A stretch of 8,967 nucleotides of DNA from Mesotoga sp. (GTDB lineage Bacteria; Thermotogota; Thermotogae; Petrotogales; Kosmotogaceae). Positions 1 to 6,904 of this stretch are shown here, piece after piece. The DNA lies in assembly GCA_011620045.1 (NCBI GenBank), contig WOZY01000185.1:1-8967 (forward strand). Direction: 5' to 3'. Within the stretch, counting starts at the first letter, position 1. The number at the start of each line of letters is the position of its first letter. The position numbers were made by a program, and so were the translations under genes. Under the pieces are notes generated by a model. It did not search any database. It saw nothing but the letters and a program-made list of their open reading frames with translations, and was not told the DNA's origin.

Positions 1-1655
1 GCATATTCTTCAATATAGTAATCCATGATCTTTCTCGATATCTGGGTAGCCAATCCCGATCCGTAGCCCCCCTCATGAACGAATACCGTAACAACGATCT
101 CAGGTTCGTGAAGAGGCATGAATCCCGTGAACCAGGAGTGGGTAGGCTTTGAACCTCCCTGCTCCGCGGTTCCGGTCTTTCCCGCGGCCGTCTCTGCGAA
201 ATCTCTGAAAGAGGAATAAGCGGTTCCCGCATCGGCCGAACTTCCTCCCTTGCTAACGACATCTCCCATTGCGTCGATAATAAGATCCCAGTCGCTGTCT
301 CCCAGCTTGATTGGCACCCTGTCACTCTCATGCCTTGAACCGATGAAGGGGATGATTTCTTTGCCCCTCATCGCGATCTCCGCGGTCATTTTCGCCAGTT
401 GCAGAGGAGTGATACTGAGATATCCCTGTCCTATTGAGATCTGGATCGTGTCTCCGGGGAACCAGCTCTCTTCAAGGTTCTCGCGCTTCCACGAGGGCGA
501 CGGCATTAGTCCTACCGATTCTTCAGGTAGATCGATGCCGGTAGATTCAAAGACCTCCCAGATTCTAGCGTATCTGTCGAGAGCTTCGATTCCAAGTTCC
601 AGTCCAAGCTGGTAGAAATAGACGTTACAGGAAACGGTAATGGCCTTCCTGAGATTGGTCTTTCCATGTCCATAAAGGTTCCAATCTCTGTAGACTCCCT
701 GAACCACTCCCTGGCTGTCTTTGTACTGGAAGATGCCCCCGCAGTCGATCTCTTTTGTGCTGTCTGTTCCATCAGCCAGGGCCACCATGGCAATGAACGG
801 CTTGATTACGGAGCCTGGCGAGAAGGGAGTCAGAGCCCTATTGACCAGGGGTCTCGAAGGATCCAAATTAAGCCGTTCCCAATCTCTGGTCGAAATTCCC
901 CTAGTGAAAAACATGTTCTCGAAGCTGGGCACCGAGACGAGAGCGAGAACCTCTCCGTCGGTTTTCATAACGACTGCAGCGCCGCTCTTTCCCGTTTCGT
1001 CTATTAGATCGTAAATGTACCTGCTGAGCTGGGAGTCAATCGTGATTTTCAGATCTTCTCCAGCAACGGGTGGTCTTTCGCCCTCAAGACTGATCTGTCT
1101 TCCCAGTGCATCGACACGTATCAGCTTCTCGCCTGGAGTTCCTCTCAGAAGATCATTGTATTGCTTCTCGATTCCCATAACAGGCTCTCCGTCAGATTTA
1201 ATATAGCCCGCAACATGTGCTATCCCGGGATTGTCCTGATAATACCTGATTACTCTCTCGGAGACCTCCAGTTCAGGGTAGTTCTTGAGGCTTTCTGCTA
1301 CTGCAGCGGGAAGGCTTGTCTCGACACTGCCGAAGATCTCAAGCCGCTTAATAAGTGTTTCAGCTTTTTCCCTGCTGTCGAATGAGTCGATTATCATTCT
1401 CTTCAGATCCTCCGGAAGAAAGACCACTTTCTTCTGTATTCTATGGTAGGGCGCGTCCCATGCAATAGGAATCCCGTTTCGATCGAGAATCATCCCTCTT
1501 GGGGGCAGTGTTAAAATCGACCGGTGGCTTATACTTTCGACCTGTGCGGCATACTTCTCGGAATTAACTATCTGGTAGTCGTAGAGTTTGTATATGAAAA
1601 AACCGATCGTGAGAAGAAAAAGCACGAAGAAAAGATCGAATCTCTTAGTCCTCAA
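1..1655 (-). CDS. mrdA: Penicillin-binding protein 2, peptidoglycan D,D-transpeptidase (3' end cut by window)
   Basis: Class B PBP that cross-links side-wall peptidoglycan in the rod complex, anchored in the inner membrane with its catalytic domain outside. The reading frame is open for 551 codons to the window edge. Seen: an N-terminal membrane anchor at about residues 7-24, the pedestal motif RGMILDR from residue 53, then the transpeptidase domain with all three catalytic motifs: S282-V-I-K285 (nucleophile Ser282), S342-C-N344 and K493-T-G495. The start is TTG at 1655-1653, chosen because AGGAGG lies 7 nt upstream and no better in-frame start exists. It overlaps the end of mreD by 11 bp, so its translation is probably coupled. 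At about 550 residues it is near the usual length, so only a short tail should be missing. The membrane anchor and the mre neighbours favour PBP2 over the division enzyme FtsI. Confidence 0.95.
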   Translation of the reverse strand, partial: MRTKRFDLFFVLFLLTIGFFIYKLYDYQIVNSEKYAAQVESISHRSILTLPPRGMILDRNGIPIAWDAPYHRIQKKVVFLPEDLKRMIIDSFDSREKAETLIKRLEIFGSVETSLPAAVAESLKNYPELEVSERVIRYYQDNPGIAHVAGYIKSDGEPVMGIEKQYNDLLRGTPGEKLIRVDALGRQISLEGERPPVAGEDLKITIDSQLSRYIYDLIDETGKSGAAVVMKTDGEVLALVSVPSFENMFFTRGISTRDWERLNLDPSRPLVNRALTPFSPGSVIKPFIAMVALADGTDSTKEIDCGGIFQYKDSQGVVQGVYRDWNLYGHGKTNLRKAITVSCNVYFYQLGLELGIEALDRYARIWEVFESTGIDLPEESVGLMPSPSWKRENLEESWFPGDTIQISIGQGYLSITPLQLAKMTAEIAMRGKEIIPFIGSRHESDRVPIKLGDSDWDLIIDAMGDVVSKGGSSADAGTAYSSFRDFAETAAGKTGTAEQGGSKPTHSWFTGFMPLHEPEIVVTVFVHEGGYGSGLATQISRKIMDYYIEEY

Positions 1656-2025
1656 TACTCAACCTCCTAAGGACAAGAAATGTTATGAAAAAAGGAATTA
1701 GAACGCCAAAGCCGGTGCCTGCGAAAAAGACTCCTGCAAGTCCCAGCAAAGCCGATGTGAGGCTACCGAAACTCGGTGTCCTGTAGCGGCCATGGATCGC
1801 CATCGTGGAAAAGGTAACGATAACTGCAAGGGCAATAACCATACCGATCCCGGAGAGAGCCACTCCGACTATCCAGGACAGGAGCAGAGCAAGTGAAAGG
1901 GCAAAGGGGATATTCCTCGTCGGAAGAAAGACGAGCAACGTTAGATAAGCCGGGTACAGAGGGAGCAGATCTCCGAATCCAAGATCCAGGTAAAGAGCCG
2001 GAATTATCAGAAAAAGCCAGATCAT
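1645..2025 (-). CDS. mreD: Rod shape-determining membrane protein MreD
   Basis: Small integral membrane protein of the rod complex, thought to work with MreC in linking cytoplasmic MreB to the outer peptidoglycan enzymes. The 126 residues are almost wholly hydrophobic, with about four or five membrane segments, one short polar turn (HGRYRTPS) around residues 78-85 and a charged tail RRLSIED. MreD has no catalytic motif and diverges fast, so the call rests on size, topology and position between mreC and mrdA. I start at ATG 2025, which overlaps the mreC stop as ATGA and has GGAG 8 nt upstream (2037-2034). A GTG at 2034 would add three residues (MAG) but would overlap the Shine-Dalgarno sequence itself. 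The family averages about 160 residues, so this copy is short. Confidence 0.85.
   Translation of the reverse strand: MIWLFLIIPALYLDLGFGDLLPLYPAYLTLLVFLPTRNIPFALSLALLLSWIVGVALSGIGMVIALAVIVTFSTMAIHGRYRTPSFGSLTSALLGLAGVFFAGTGFGVLIPFFITFLVLRRLSIED
1663..1668 (-). promoter_or_regulatory. Ribosome binding site of mrdA
   Basis: A perfect AGGAGG lies inside the last codons of mreD, 7 nt before the TTG at 1655. It decides the mrdA start: the other nearby TTG (first base 1662) is out of frame, and no ATG or GTG is close in frame. Confidence 0.85.
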
Positions 2026-2720
2026 TCCAGCCACTCCAGATAGACGAAGTAGTCGCCGAAGACATTGGGGGACTTCACAAGATAATCGCTTCCGTGGGGA
2101 CCGGCGATTTCGCCGATCAGATCAAGATTCATAGCCTTGTAGTATCCATATCCCGGAACCGTAGGGGCGATTCTTACAGGATCGCCTTCGTTAAGATAAT
2201 AAGGATCGAAAGTCGAGAAATACAGTCTGCCCGCGCTAGAGTAGACGGCCCCTTCGACAACCTTTCCCTCTCTGTCAACTGAGGCTGAAATCCTTACGCC
2301 GGGAGATGTCAAGGGTGAAACAAGTAGATAACCTTCGTTCGAGCTCTTCACTATGCCATAGATTGTTGAAGAAAAAACCGAGGCAACGGGAATACCCTCA
2401 GACGCTCTCCTGTCGGTTGTCATGATAGCCATGCTGTTTCTCTCGAAGCTGAAGAAGGCGACTCTCATTGGTATCGGAAATTCGAACCTGTCGGCGAAAG
2501 AATCTGCGTATCTATTGAGATCCCTGATGACCCGATCTATACTCCTTGTTTGAAAGACTGCTCTAAAGAAGTTTTCGACGTCTACCCTTATGTTTATCAA
2601 AGGCAAGGCCGCACCATCGAATATTTCGGACGCCCTTCTGTTCATTCCCGTTACTTCCAGCAATGATAAAAGGATAAGAAAAATCATTAGGATTACTACC
2701 GCCGCTTCATCGAACTTCAC
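2022..2720 (-). CDS. mreC: Rod shape-determining protein MreC
   Basis: Bitopic membrane protein whose outer part binds PBP2 and helps activate the elongation complex. The 232 residues show a short cytoplasmic N-terminus, one membrane helix at about residues 6-24, a helical stretch with charged residues at about 47-80 (possible coiled coil), then a beta-rich domain from about 95. In that domain phrases such as ASVFSSTIYGIV and EGAVYSSAGRLYFS occupy the place of the MreC beta-barrel repeats. It starts with GTG at 2720, with GAGG 8 nt upstream, 15 nt after the mreB stop. It is shorter than proteobacterial and Bacillus MreC (about 280-370 residues) and lacks a long coiled coil or tail. The name leans partly on the mreB-mreC-mreD-mrdA order, but the fold pattern agrees. 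Confidence 0.9.
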   Translation of the reverse strand: MKFDEAAVVILMIFLILLSLLEVTGMNRRASEIFDGAALPLINIRVDVENFFRAVFQTRSIDRVIRDLNRYADSFADRFEFPIPMRVAFFSFERNSMAIMTTDRRASEGIPVASVFSSTIYGIVKSSNEGYLLVSPLTSPGVRISASVDREGKVVEGAVYSSAGRLYFSTFDPYYLNEGDPVRIAPTVPGYGYYKAMNLDLIGEIAGPHGSDYLVKSPNVFGDYFVYLEWLE

Positions 2721-2735
2721 CTGAGAAGCCTCTCC

Positions 2736-3755
2736 CTATCTCAAGTTGCCTTTTTCAAGTCTTTCAAGTATAGAAACTCTCTCTAGAACCTGACCGGCCC
2801 CTCTAGCTACACAGGTTAAGGGATCGTCGGCGATCACAACCGTAATACCGGTTTCTCTCTGGATCAATTCCTGCATTCCGTTGAGGAGAGAACCGCCGCC
2901 GGCGATAACTATGCCGCCTTGAACGATATCTGAAATGAGTTCGGGAGGTGTGTTCTCCACCGTGAGCTTAACCGCTTCTACGATTCTAGCAGCCGGCTCG
3001 ACAATCGCTTCGCGGACCTCTGCGCCTGAAACAGATATCTTTCTTGGCAGTCCCGAATTGAGATCAAGCCCCACAATCTCAGCGTAAGTGCTATCGGCTT
3101 CCTCGGTTTCGACAACATTTCCGATCTCCATTTTGATTCGCTCCGCCGTCTTTTCGCCGATCATGAGTCTGTACTTCTCTTTGATGTACTGGACGATATA
3201 GTCATCCATTTGATCTCCGCCGACCCTTATTGATTGACTCAAGACTATGCTTCCCAGAGAGATCACCGCTATCTCGGTTGTCCCTCCGCCGATGTCAACT
3301 ATCATATTGCCGGTCGGTTCTTCAACATTAAGGCCGGCGCCGATTGAACATGCCATCGGTTCTTCGATGAGAAAGACTTTTTTTGCTCCGGCTTCCATTC
3401 CTGCATCGACAATTGCCTTTCTCTCAACTTCCGTCGCTCCCGAAGGCACTCCGATGACTATTCTCGGCTTGACAAAGCTCCGCCTTCCAGTCGCTCTCCC
3501 CATGAAATACTTCAGCATGGCAAGCGCAATATCGTAGTCTGCAATTACTCCGTCCTTCAGCGGGCGAGTAGCAATGATACTGGCCGGCGTTTTCCCCACC
3601 ATTCTTTTTGCCTCCAGGCCAACCTGAAGGATCTTTCCGGAATTCACATCAATTGCAACAACTGAGGGTTCATTTGTCACTACGCCCTGGCCCTTTACAT
3701 AAACCAGAGTGTTGGCAGTTCCCAAATCAATACCCATGTCTTGCCTTAAGAACAT
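2736..3755 (-). CDS. mreB: Rod shape-determining protein MreB (bacterial actin)
   Basis: Actin-like ATPase that forms membrane-bound filaments in the cytoplasm and steers side-wall synthesis. All actin-fold motifs are visible in the 339 residues: phosphate 1 (DLGTANT, 10-16), the catalytic-glutamate region EEPMA (131-135), phosphate 2 (DIGGGTT, 154-160) and the adenosine motif (AGGGSLL, 285-291). The N-terminus [10 protein letters not shown] begins just before phosphate 1, with a hydrophobic MFL that could serve as a membrane contact as in T. maritima MreB. Length is standard. ATG 3755 is preceded by AGGAGG at a 7-nt spacing. It is the first gene of the mre operon, transcribed leftward from the divergent region shared with spe[15 protein letters not shown] (102-115) is typical of MreB, not of DnaK or FtsA. 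Confidence 0.98.
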   Translation of the reverse strand: MFLRQDMGIDLGTANTLVYVKGQGVVTNEPSVVAIDVNSGKILQVGLEAKRMVGKTPASIIATRPLKDGVIADYDIALAMLKYFMGRATGRRSFVKPRIVIGVPSGATEVERKAIVDAGMEAGAKKVFLIEEPMACSIGAGLNVEEPTGNMIVDIGGGTTEIAVISLGSIVLSQSIRVGGDQMDDYIVQYIKEKYRLMIGEKTAERIKMEIGNVVETEEADSTYAEIVGLDLNSGLPRKISVSGAEVREAIVEPAARIVEAVKLTVENTPPELISDIVQGGIVIAGGGSLLNGMQELIQRETGITVVIADDPLTCVARGAGQVLERVSILERLEKGNLR

Positions 3756-3786
3756 TCGAAGGCCTCCTGTCAGGGAAAGTCTTTAC

Positions 3787-3806
3787 TCCTAATTCTACCA
3801 TTAGGA
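3787..3806. repeat. 7-bp dyad in the mreB promoter/leader
   Basis: A perfect inverted repeat, TCCTAAT-TCTACC-ATTAGGA on the plus strand, 7-bp arms and 6-nt centre. It lies 31 nt upstream of the mreB start codon and covers the candidate proximal -10 box on the minus strand (TAGAAT, 3797-3792). As DNA it has the layout of a repressor operator. If transcription starts further upstream it would instead be a weak AU-rich hairpin in the leader. The symmetry is certain, the function is inferred. Confidence 0.45.
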
Positions 3807-3820
3807 TGCGACCGAATGAC
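3792..3820 (-). promoter_or_regulatory. Candidate proximal promoter of the mreBCD-mrdA operon
   Basis: On the minus strand an extended -10 box TGGTAGAAT lies at 3800-3792 (one mismatch to TATAAT plus the TG dinucleotide). The -35 position (3820-3815, GTCATT) is poor, as is common for extended -10 promoters. Transcription would start near 3785, giving a leader of about 30 nt with the strong AGGAGG site. The same TGNTAGAAT box heads speE and lepA, which favours this over the distal candidate. Confidence 0.45.
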
Positions 3821-3870
3821 GAAGAGTGTGGAAAATCAACACAGTTGTCAAATGAGCCTCTGGAAATGGT

Positions 3871-3900
3871 ATTACACAAGTTTGACTCCTCCTAAATCAA
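3871..3900 (-). promoter_or_regulatory. Candidate distal promoter of the mre operon
   Basis: Minus strand TTGATT (3900-3895), an 18-nt spacer and TGTAAT (3876-3871), with four and five of six consensus matches. It would give a leader of about 110 nt. It lies across the speE promoter on the opposite strand, so polymerases at the two could not bind together. Confidence 0.35.
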
Positions 3901-3911
3901 AGTGATAGAAT
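3882..3911 (+). promoter_or_regulatory. Promoter of speE
   Basis: TTGACT (3882-3887, five of six) and TAGAAT (3906-3911, five of six) are separated by 18 nt, with a TG extension one base before the -10 (TGATAGAAT, 3903-3911). It is the strongest sigma-A-type promoter in the window. The start point would be near 3918, giving a leader of about 128 nt. The rest of that leader, up to 4045, holds the hairpin at 3925-3942 and otherwise nothing I recognise. Confidence 0.65.
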
Positions 3912-3924
3912 CATTTGGCCTCAT

Positions 3925-3942
3925 TGCCAGCATAGTCTGGCA
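3925..3942 (+). repeat. Hairpin at the start of the speE leader
   Basis: Perfect inverted repeat TGCCAG-CATAGT-CTGGCA, 6-bp arms and 6-nt loop, about 7 nt after the expected transcription start. A second TGGCA at 3948-3952 could compete for the left arm, giving two alternative pairings. No U-run follows, so it is not a terminator. It could be an operator, a stabilising 5' hairpin or chance. Confidence 0.4.
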
Positions 3943-4045
3943 CTTGATGGCATTAGACGATAGATGATTTGGAGTAAGATTGAATAAACATTGGTGTCGC
4001 TCGAGATCGCTGAGATAACTGTGTTGATAATCTGGAGGTGAAGAA

Positions 4046-4921
4046 ATGGAAGATAGAGAGCTGAGAACACTGAATCATCTTATGTACATGGAGTATTACA
4101 CGGGAGGAAACGCAGGACTTTTCATGAAAATGAAGCGACTCGTCTATTCATTTCAGAGTCCATTTCAAAGGATAGATATTTTCGAGCATCCCGAGTTTGG
4201 GATGGTTCTTGTTTTAGATGGCATAACTATGTTCACTGAAGCCGATGAATTCATGTATCACGAGATGCTGGTTCACGTACCGCTCTTCTCTCACCCCGAC
4301 CCGAAGAGGGTCTTGATAATCGGAGGCGGCGATGGGGGAAGCCTGAGGGAGGTTCTCAAACACCCCTCGGTAGAGGAAGCGATTCTCTGTGAAGTAGATC
4401 CCTATGTGATCGATGCTGCGAAACTTCACCTCAAGGAAATGTCTGTCGAATTGGACAACCCGAAGGCATCGATAATAAATGAAAACGGTGCCGACTTTGT
4501 CAGAAAGGACAAGGATTACTTTGATGTAATTATTGTCGATTCTACCGATCCGACGGCCGGTGAGGGAGGTCATCTCTTCACCAAAGGGTTCTATTCAAAC
4601 TGTTACAAGGCTCTGAGAAAAGATGGGATCTTCTGTGCCGAAACCGAGGATCCTTTCTACGACAAGGGATGGGTGGCTATTGCCTATAATAGAATTTCCT
4701 CTGTTTTCCCTGTCTCAAAGATGTACACTAGCTTCATGACTACTTATCCCTCCGGAATGTGGACCTACACCATCGGTTCGAAAGAGGTCGACCCACTGGA
4801 AGATTACGATGAAGATAGAGTGCTTGATTTCGAGGCGCCGTTGAGGTATTACAATACTGAGATTCACAGGGCCTCGTTTGCTCTCCCGACGTTTTTGAAA
4901 GAGCTCACCGGCCAGTTTTGA
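4046..4921 (+). CDS. speE: Spermidine synthase (polyamine aminopropyltransferase)
   Basis: Transfers an aminopropyl group from decarboxylated S-adenosylmethionine to putrescine (or a longer polyamine), releasing methylthioadenosine, in the cytoplasm. The 291 residues have the N-terminal beta domain (about 10-75, ending in the motif LVLDGITMFTEADEFMYHEM), then a Rossmann methyltransferase-like fold with GGGDGG (93-98) for the nucleotide, acidic E116/D118, and the catalytic segment DSTDP (D165 and D168). GGHLFTKGFY (174-183), ETEDPFYD (199-206) and TTYPSGMW (232-239) match the T. maritima enzyme as I remember it; the family's usual Gln before TE is replaced by Phe here. ATG 4046 follows GGAGGT by 6 nt. 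No speD (AdoMet decarboxylase) lies next to it, and it appears to be transcribed alone. Thermotogota enzymes can accept longer amines, so exact substrate range is open. Confidence 0.96.
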   Translation: MEDRELRTLNHLMYMEYYTGGNAGLFMKMKRLVYSFQSPFQRIDIFEHPEFGMVLVLDGITMFTEADEFMYHEMLVHVPLFSHPDPKRVLIIGGGDGGSLREVLKHPSVEEAILCEVDPYVIDAAKLHLKEMSVELDNPKASIINENGADFVRKDKDYFDVIIVDSTDPTAGEGGHLFTKGFYSNCYKALRKDGIFCAETEDPFYDKGWVAIAYNRISSVFPVSKMYTSFMTTYPSGMWTYTIGSKEVDPLEDYDEDRVLDFEAPLRYYNTEIHRASFALPTFLKELTGQF

Positions 4922-4972
4922 CGTTGGGGCGACTGACTTCGCTTTCAGTGATAGACTAAACTAGATTTTCCG

Positions 4973-5039
4973 AAGTTGAGAGGACACATCCAGCATTCTT
5001 TCTGGAGATGTTCTCGGTCCTTTCTGTTTAACTCAACTT
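4973..5039 (+). terminator. Nested imperfect hairpin between speE and lepA, possible speE terminator
   Basis: Three sets of arms nest in order: AAGTTGAG/CTCAACTT (4973-4980 with 5032-5039), AGGAC/GTCCT (4981-4985 with 5017-5021) and ACATCCAG with CTG-GA-GATGT (4986-4993 with 5002-5011), around an 8-nt loop. The 3' side has bulges of 2, 5 and 10 nt while the 5' side is continuous. The middle stem is followed by TTCTGTTT, a weak U-rich tract, so it may end speE transcription. The outer arm reaches the -35 region of the lepA promoter, so an operator or antitermination role is also possible. Pairing is seen; function is inferred. Confidence 0.4.
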
Positions 5040-5054
5040 GCTTAACCTGCGCCG

Positions 5055-5063
5055 TGATAGAAT
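5055..5063 (+). promoter_or_regulatory. Extended -10 promoter of the lepA-nfo-pyrG operon
   Basis: TGATAGAAT (TG, one base, TAGAAT) lies 28 nt before the lepA start. No good -35 sits at 16-18 nt; the region is occupied by the right arm of the upstream palindrome. Transcription would start near 5070 with a leader of about 22 nt carrying the ribosome binding site. The 13-mer GTGATAGAATCAT around it is repeated exactly at the speE promoter. Confidence 0.5.
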
Positions 5064-5077
5064 CATCCTTGATCGGC

Positions 5078-5083
5078 AGGAGG
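5078..5083 (+). promoter_or_regulatory. Ribosome binding site of lepA
   Basis: AGGAGG lies 8 nt before ATG 5092. It fixes the start there rather than at an in-frame TTG at 5038, which lies upstream of the probable transcription start and would add 18 residues not typical of the family. Confidence 0.9.
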
Positions 5084-5091
5084 GAGTTCTA

Positions 5092-6903
5092 ATGTATAAC
5101 AGAGATCGCATAAGAAACATATCGATAATTGCTCACATCGACCACGGCAAGACAACTCTCGTGGATCGACTACTGGATATAACCGACACAGTCGACAGGA
5201 GACACAAGCAGGATCAGTTCATGGATTCAATGGATATCGAGAGAGAAAGAGGGATAACGATCAAATCCAAATCCGTGAAGCTGAATTATCTTGCAGAAGA
5301 CGGTCTTACTTACGAAATCAATATCATAGATACGCCGGGCCATGTCGACTTTAACTACGAAGTATCGAGAAGCCTTGCGGCTTGCGAGGGCGCAATACTT
5401 CTGGTGGATGCCTCTCAGGGAGTCGAGGCTCAGACGGTAGGGAACACCTATCTCGCGATAGAGAATGATCTGGAGCTTATCCCCGTTCTTAACAAGATCG
5501 ACATTCCGAATGCAAACATCGAAGAGACTCTAGCGGAAATCGTCGATTTGATTGGCTATGCACCAGAAGACTGCCTTCAGGCCAGTGCGAAGACCGGGCA
5601 GGGCGTAAGAGAGATTCTGGAATCGGTGGTGAAGAAGGTTTCGGCTCCTTCGGGCACATTGGAAGCTCCTCTCAAGGCCTTGATTTTCGACGCGATCTAC
5701 GACAAGTACAGAGGAGTCGTGGTCCACGTGAGGATCTTTGACGGAAGCGTCAAAGAGGGTGACAAGATACAGATGATGGCCTCCGGTGAAACCTTCGAAG
5801 TTGTTGAAGTGGGATACTTCCTTCCTCAAATGGAAAAGACCGATTCTCTCGATGCAGGTGAGGTGGGCTACATCGTTGCAGTTATAAAGGACGTATCGAG
5901 CGCGAAAATAGGCGACACGATCACTTCTGCAAATAATCCGACGGGTGAAGCCCTTCCAGGCTACAAAGAGGCGAAGCCGATGGTCTACGCCGGAATGTTT
6001 CCGGGGATGCCAGAGTACTACGACGAGCTGAGAAAGGCGCTCGACAAGTTCAAATTGAACGACGCCGCACTGGTTTACGAGCCAGAAAACTCTCCGGCGC
6101 TGGGCTTTGGCTTCAGGGTGGGTTTTCTCGGCCTGCTTCATATGGATGTCGTAAGGGAGAGGCTTGAAAGAGAGTTTGAAATAGCCTGTATTCTGACAGC
6201 TCCAAACGTCGTCTACAGAGTAACGTCTCAAAACGGGAATATTATCGAGATAACAAATCCCGCAAGTTTCCCTGAGCCCGGAGAATTTTTGAAAGTCGAG
6301 GAGCCCTTCGTAGATCTCTCGATAATCACCCCTTCGGAATATATGGGGAACTTGATTGGCTTCATCACTTCCGAGAAGAGAGGAGACTTCAAGGCGGTCG
6401 AAAACGCCGGAAAGAACCGTGTTGTGATGCGTTTTGAGGCGCCCTTGTCAGAGATAATGTTTGACTTCTTTGACAGGATGAAGGCCATTTCTCGAGGGTA
6501 TGCCTCCATGGATTACGAAATACTTGGCTACCGTGAATCGGATCTGGTGAAAGTCACTATTCTCGTCAACAAAGAGACCGTCGATTCACTTTCTTTTGTC
6601 GTTCACGTGGATAAAGAGTATCAAGTTGCAAAGAAACTCGTTGACAAATTGAGCGAACTGATTCCTCCGCATCAGTTCCAGATTCCCATACAGGCAAAAT
6701 CCAGAGGAAGGATAATCGCGAGAAGCGACATAAAGGCCCTCCGGAAAGACGTTTTGGCGAAGTGCTATGGCGGAGATGTGACAAGGAAGATGAAGCTCTT
6801 GGAAAAGCAGAAAGAAGGAAAGAAGAGAATGCGGGAGATCGGTCAGGTAACGATTCCGCAGAACGCCTTCCTGGCAATTCTGAGAATTGGCGAAGAAGAA
6901 TGA
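5092..6903 (+). CDS. lepA: Elongation factor 4 (ribosome back-translocating GTPase LepA)
   Basis: Translational GTPase that binds the ribosome, can move tRNAs backwards and affects initiation and stress recovery; it acts on ribosomes and associates with the membrane. From ATG 5092 it has 603 residues, the usual length. All G motifs are present: G1 AHIDHGKT (14-21), G2 RGITI (53-57), G3 DTPGH (80-84, with the catalytic His84), G4 NKID (134-137) and G5 SAK (165-167). Domain II, an EF-G-like domain and the LepA-specific C-terminal domain follow. The hallmark end KLLEKQKEGKKRMREIG and IPQNAFLAIL is intact, and the lack of an EF-G domain IV argues against EF-G, TypA or RF3. First gene of the operon with nfo (13-nt gap) and pyrG. 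Confidence 0.98.
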   Translation: MYNRDRIRNISIIAHIDHGKTTLVDRLLDITDTVDRRHKQDQFMDSMDIERERGITIKSKSVKLNYLAEDGLTYEINIIDTPGHVDFNYEVSRSLAACEGAILLVDASQGVEAQTVGNTYLAIENDLELIPVLNKIDIPNANIEETLAEIVDLIGYAPEDCLQASAKTGQGVREILESVVKKVSAPSGTLEAPLKALIFDAIYDKYRGVVVHVRIFDGSVKEGDKIQMMASGETFEVVEVGYFLPQMEKTDSLDAGEVGYIVAVIKDVSSAKIGDTITSANNPTGEALPGYKEAKPMVYAGMFPGMPEYYDELRKALDKFKLNDAALVYEPENSPALGFGFRVGFLGLLHMDVVRERLEREFEIACILTAPNVVYRVTSQNGNIIEITNPASFPEPGEFLKVEEPFVDLSIITPSEYMGNLIGFITSEKRGDFKAVENAGKNRVVMRFEAPLSEIMFDFFDRMKAISRGYASMDYEILGYRESDLVKVTILVNKETVDSLSFVVHVDKEYQVAKKLVDKLSELIPPHQFQIPIQAKSRGRIIARSDIKALRKDVLAKCYGGDVTRKMKLLEKQKEGKKRMREIGQVTIPQNAFLAILRIGEEE

Positions 6904-6904
6904 C

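Noticed and set aside
3846..3851. Perfect TTGACA on the minus strand upstream of mreB
   Set aside because: No acceptable -10 box at 16-18 nt downstream (CACTCT at best), so it was not called a promoter.
3608..3895. 95-codon plus-strand frame across the mreB start and the divergent region
   Set aside because: Two thirds of its beginning is antisense to mreB and the rest crosses the promoters. The composition is not protein-like and nothing similar is recognised.
3947..3987. Two tiny overlapping frames in the speE leader (MALDDR, then MIWSKIE, joined by ATGA)
   Set aside because: Upstream frames can control polyamine genes in eukaryotes, so I looked, but neither has a ribosome binding site and frames this short are expected by chance.
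4932..4949. Small inverted repeat ACTGA-N8-TCAGT just after speE
   Set aside because: Only 5 bp with an 8-nt loop and no following U-run; too weak to call a terminator beside the larger palindrome downstream.
4952..4957. TAGACT with a TG extension after speE, resembling the shared -10 box
   Set aside because: It matches less well, has no -35, and no gene begins nearby; it could at most be a second, distal lepA start.
5530..6231. 233-codon open frame on the minus strand inside lepA
   Set aside because: It lies wholly antisense to lepA, shows no domain-like sequence or ribosome site, and is rich in His, Arg and Cys as expected of an antisense shadow.
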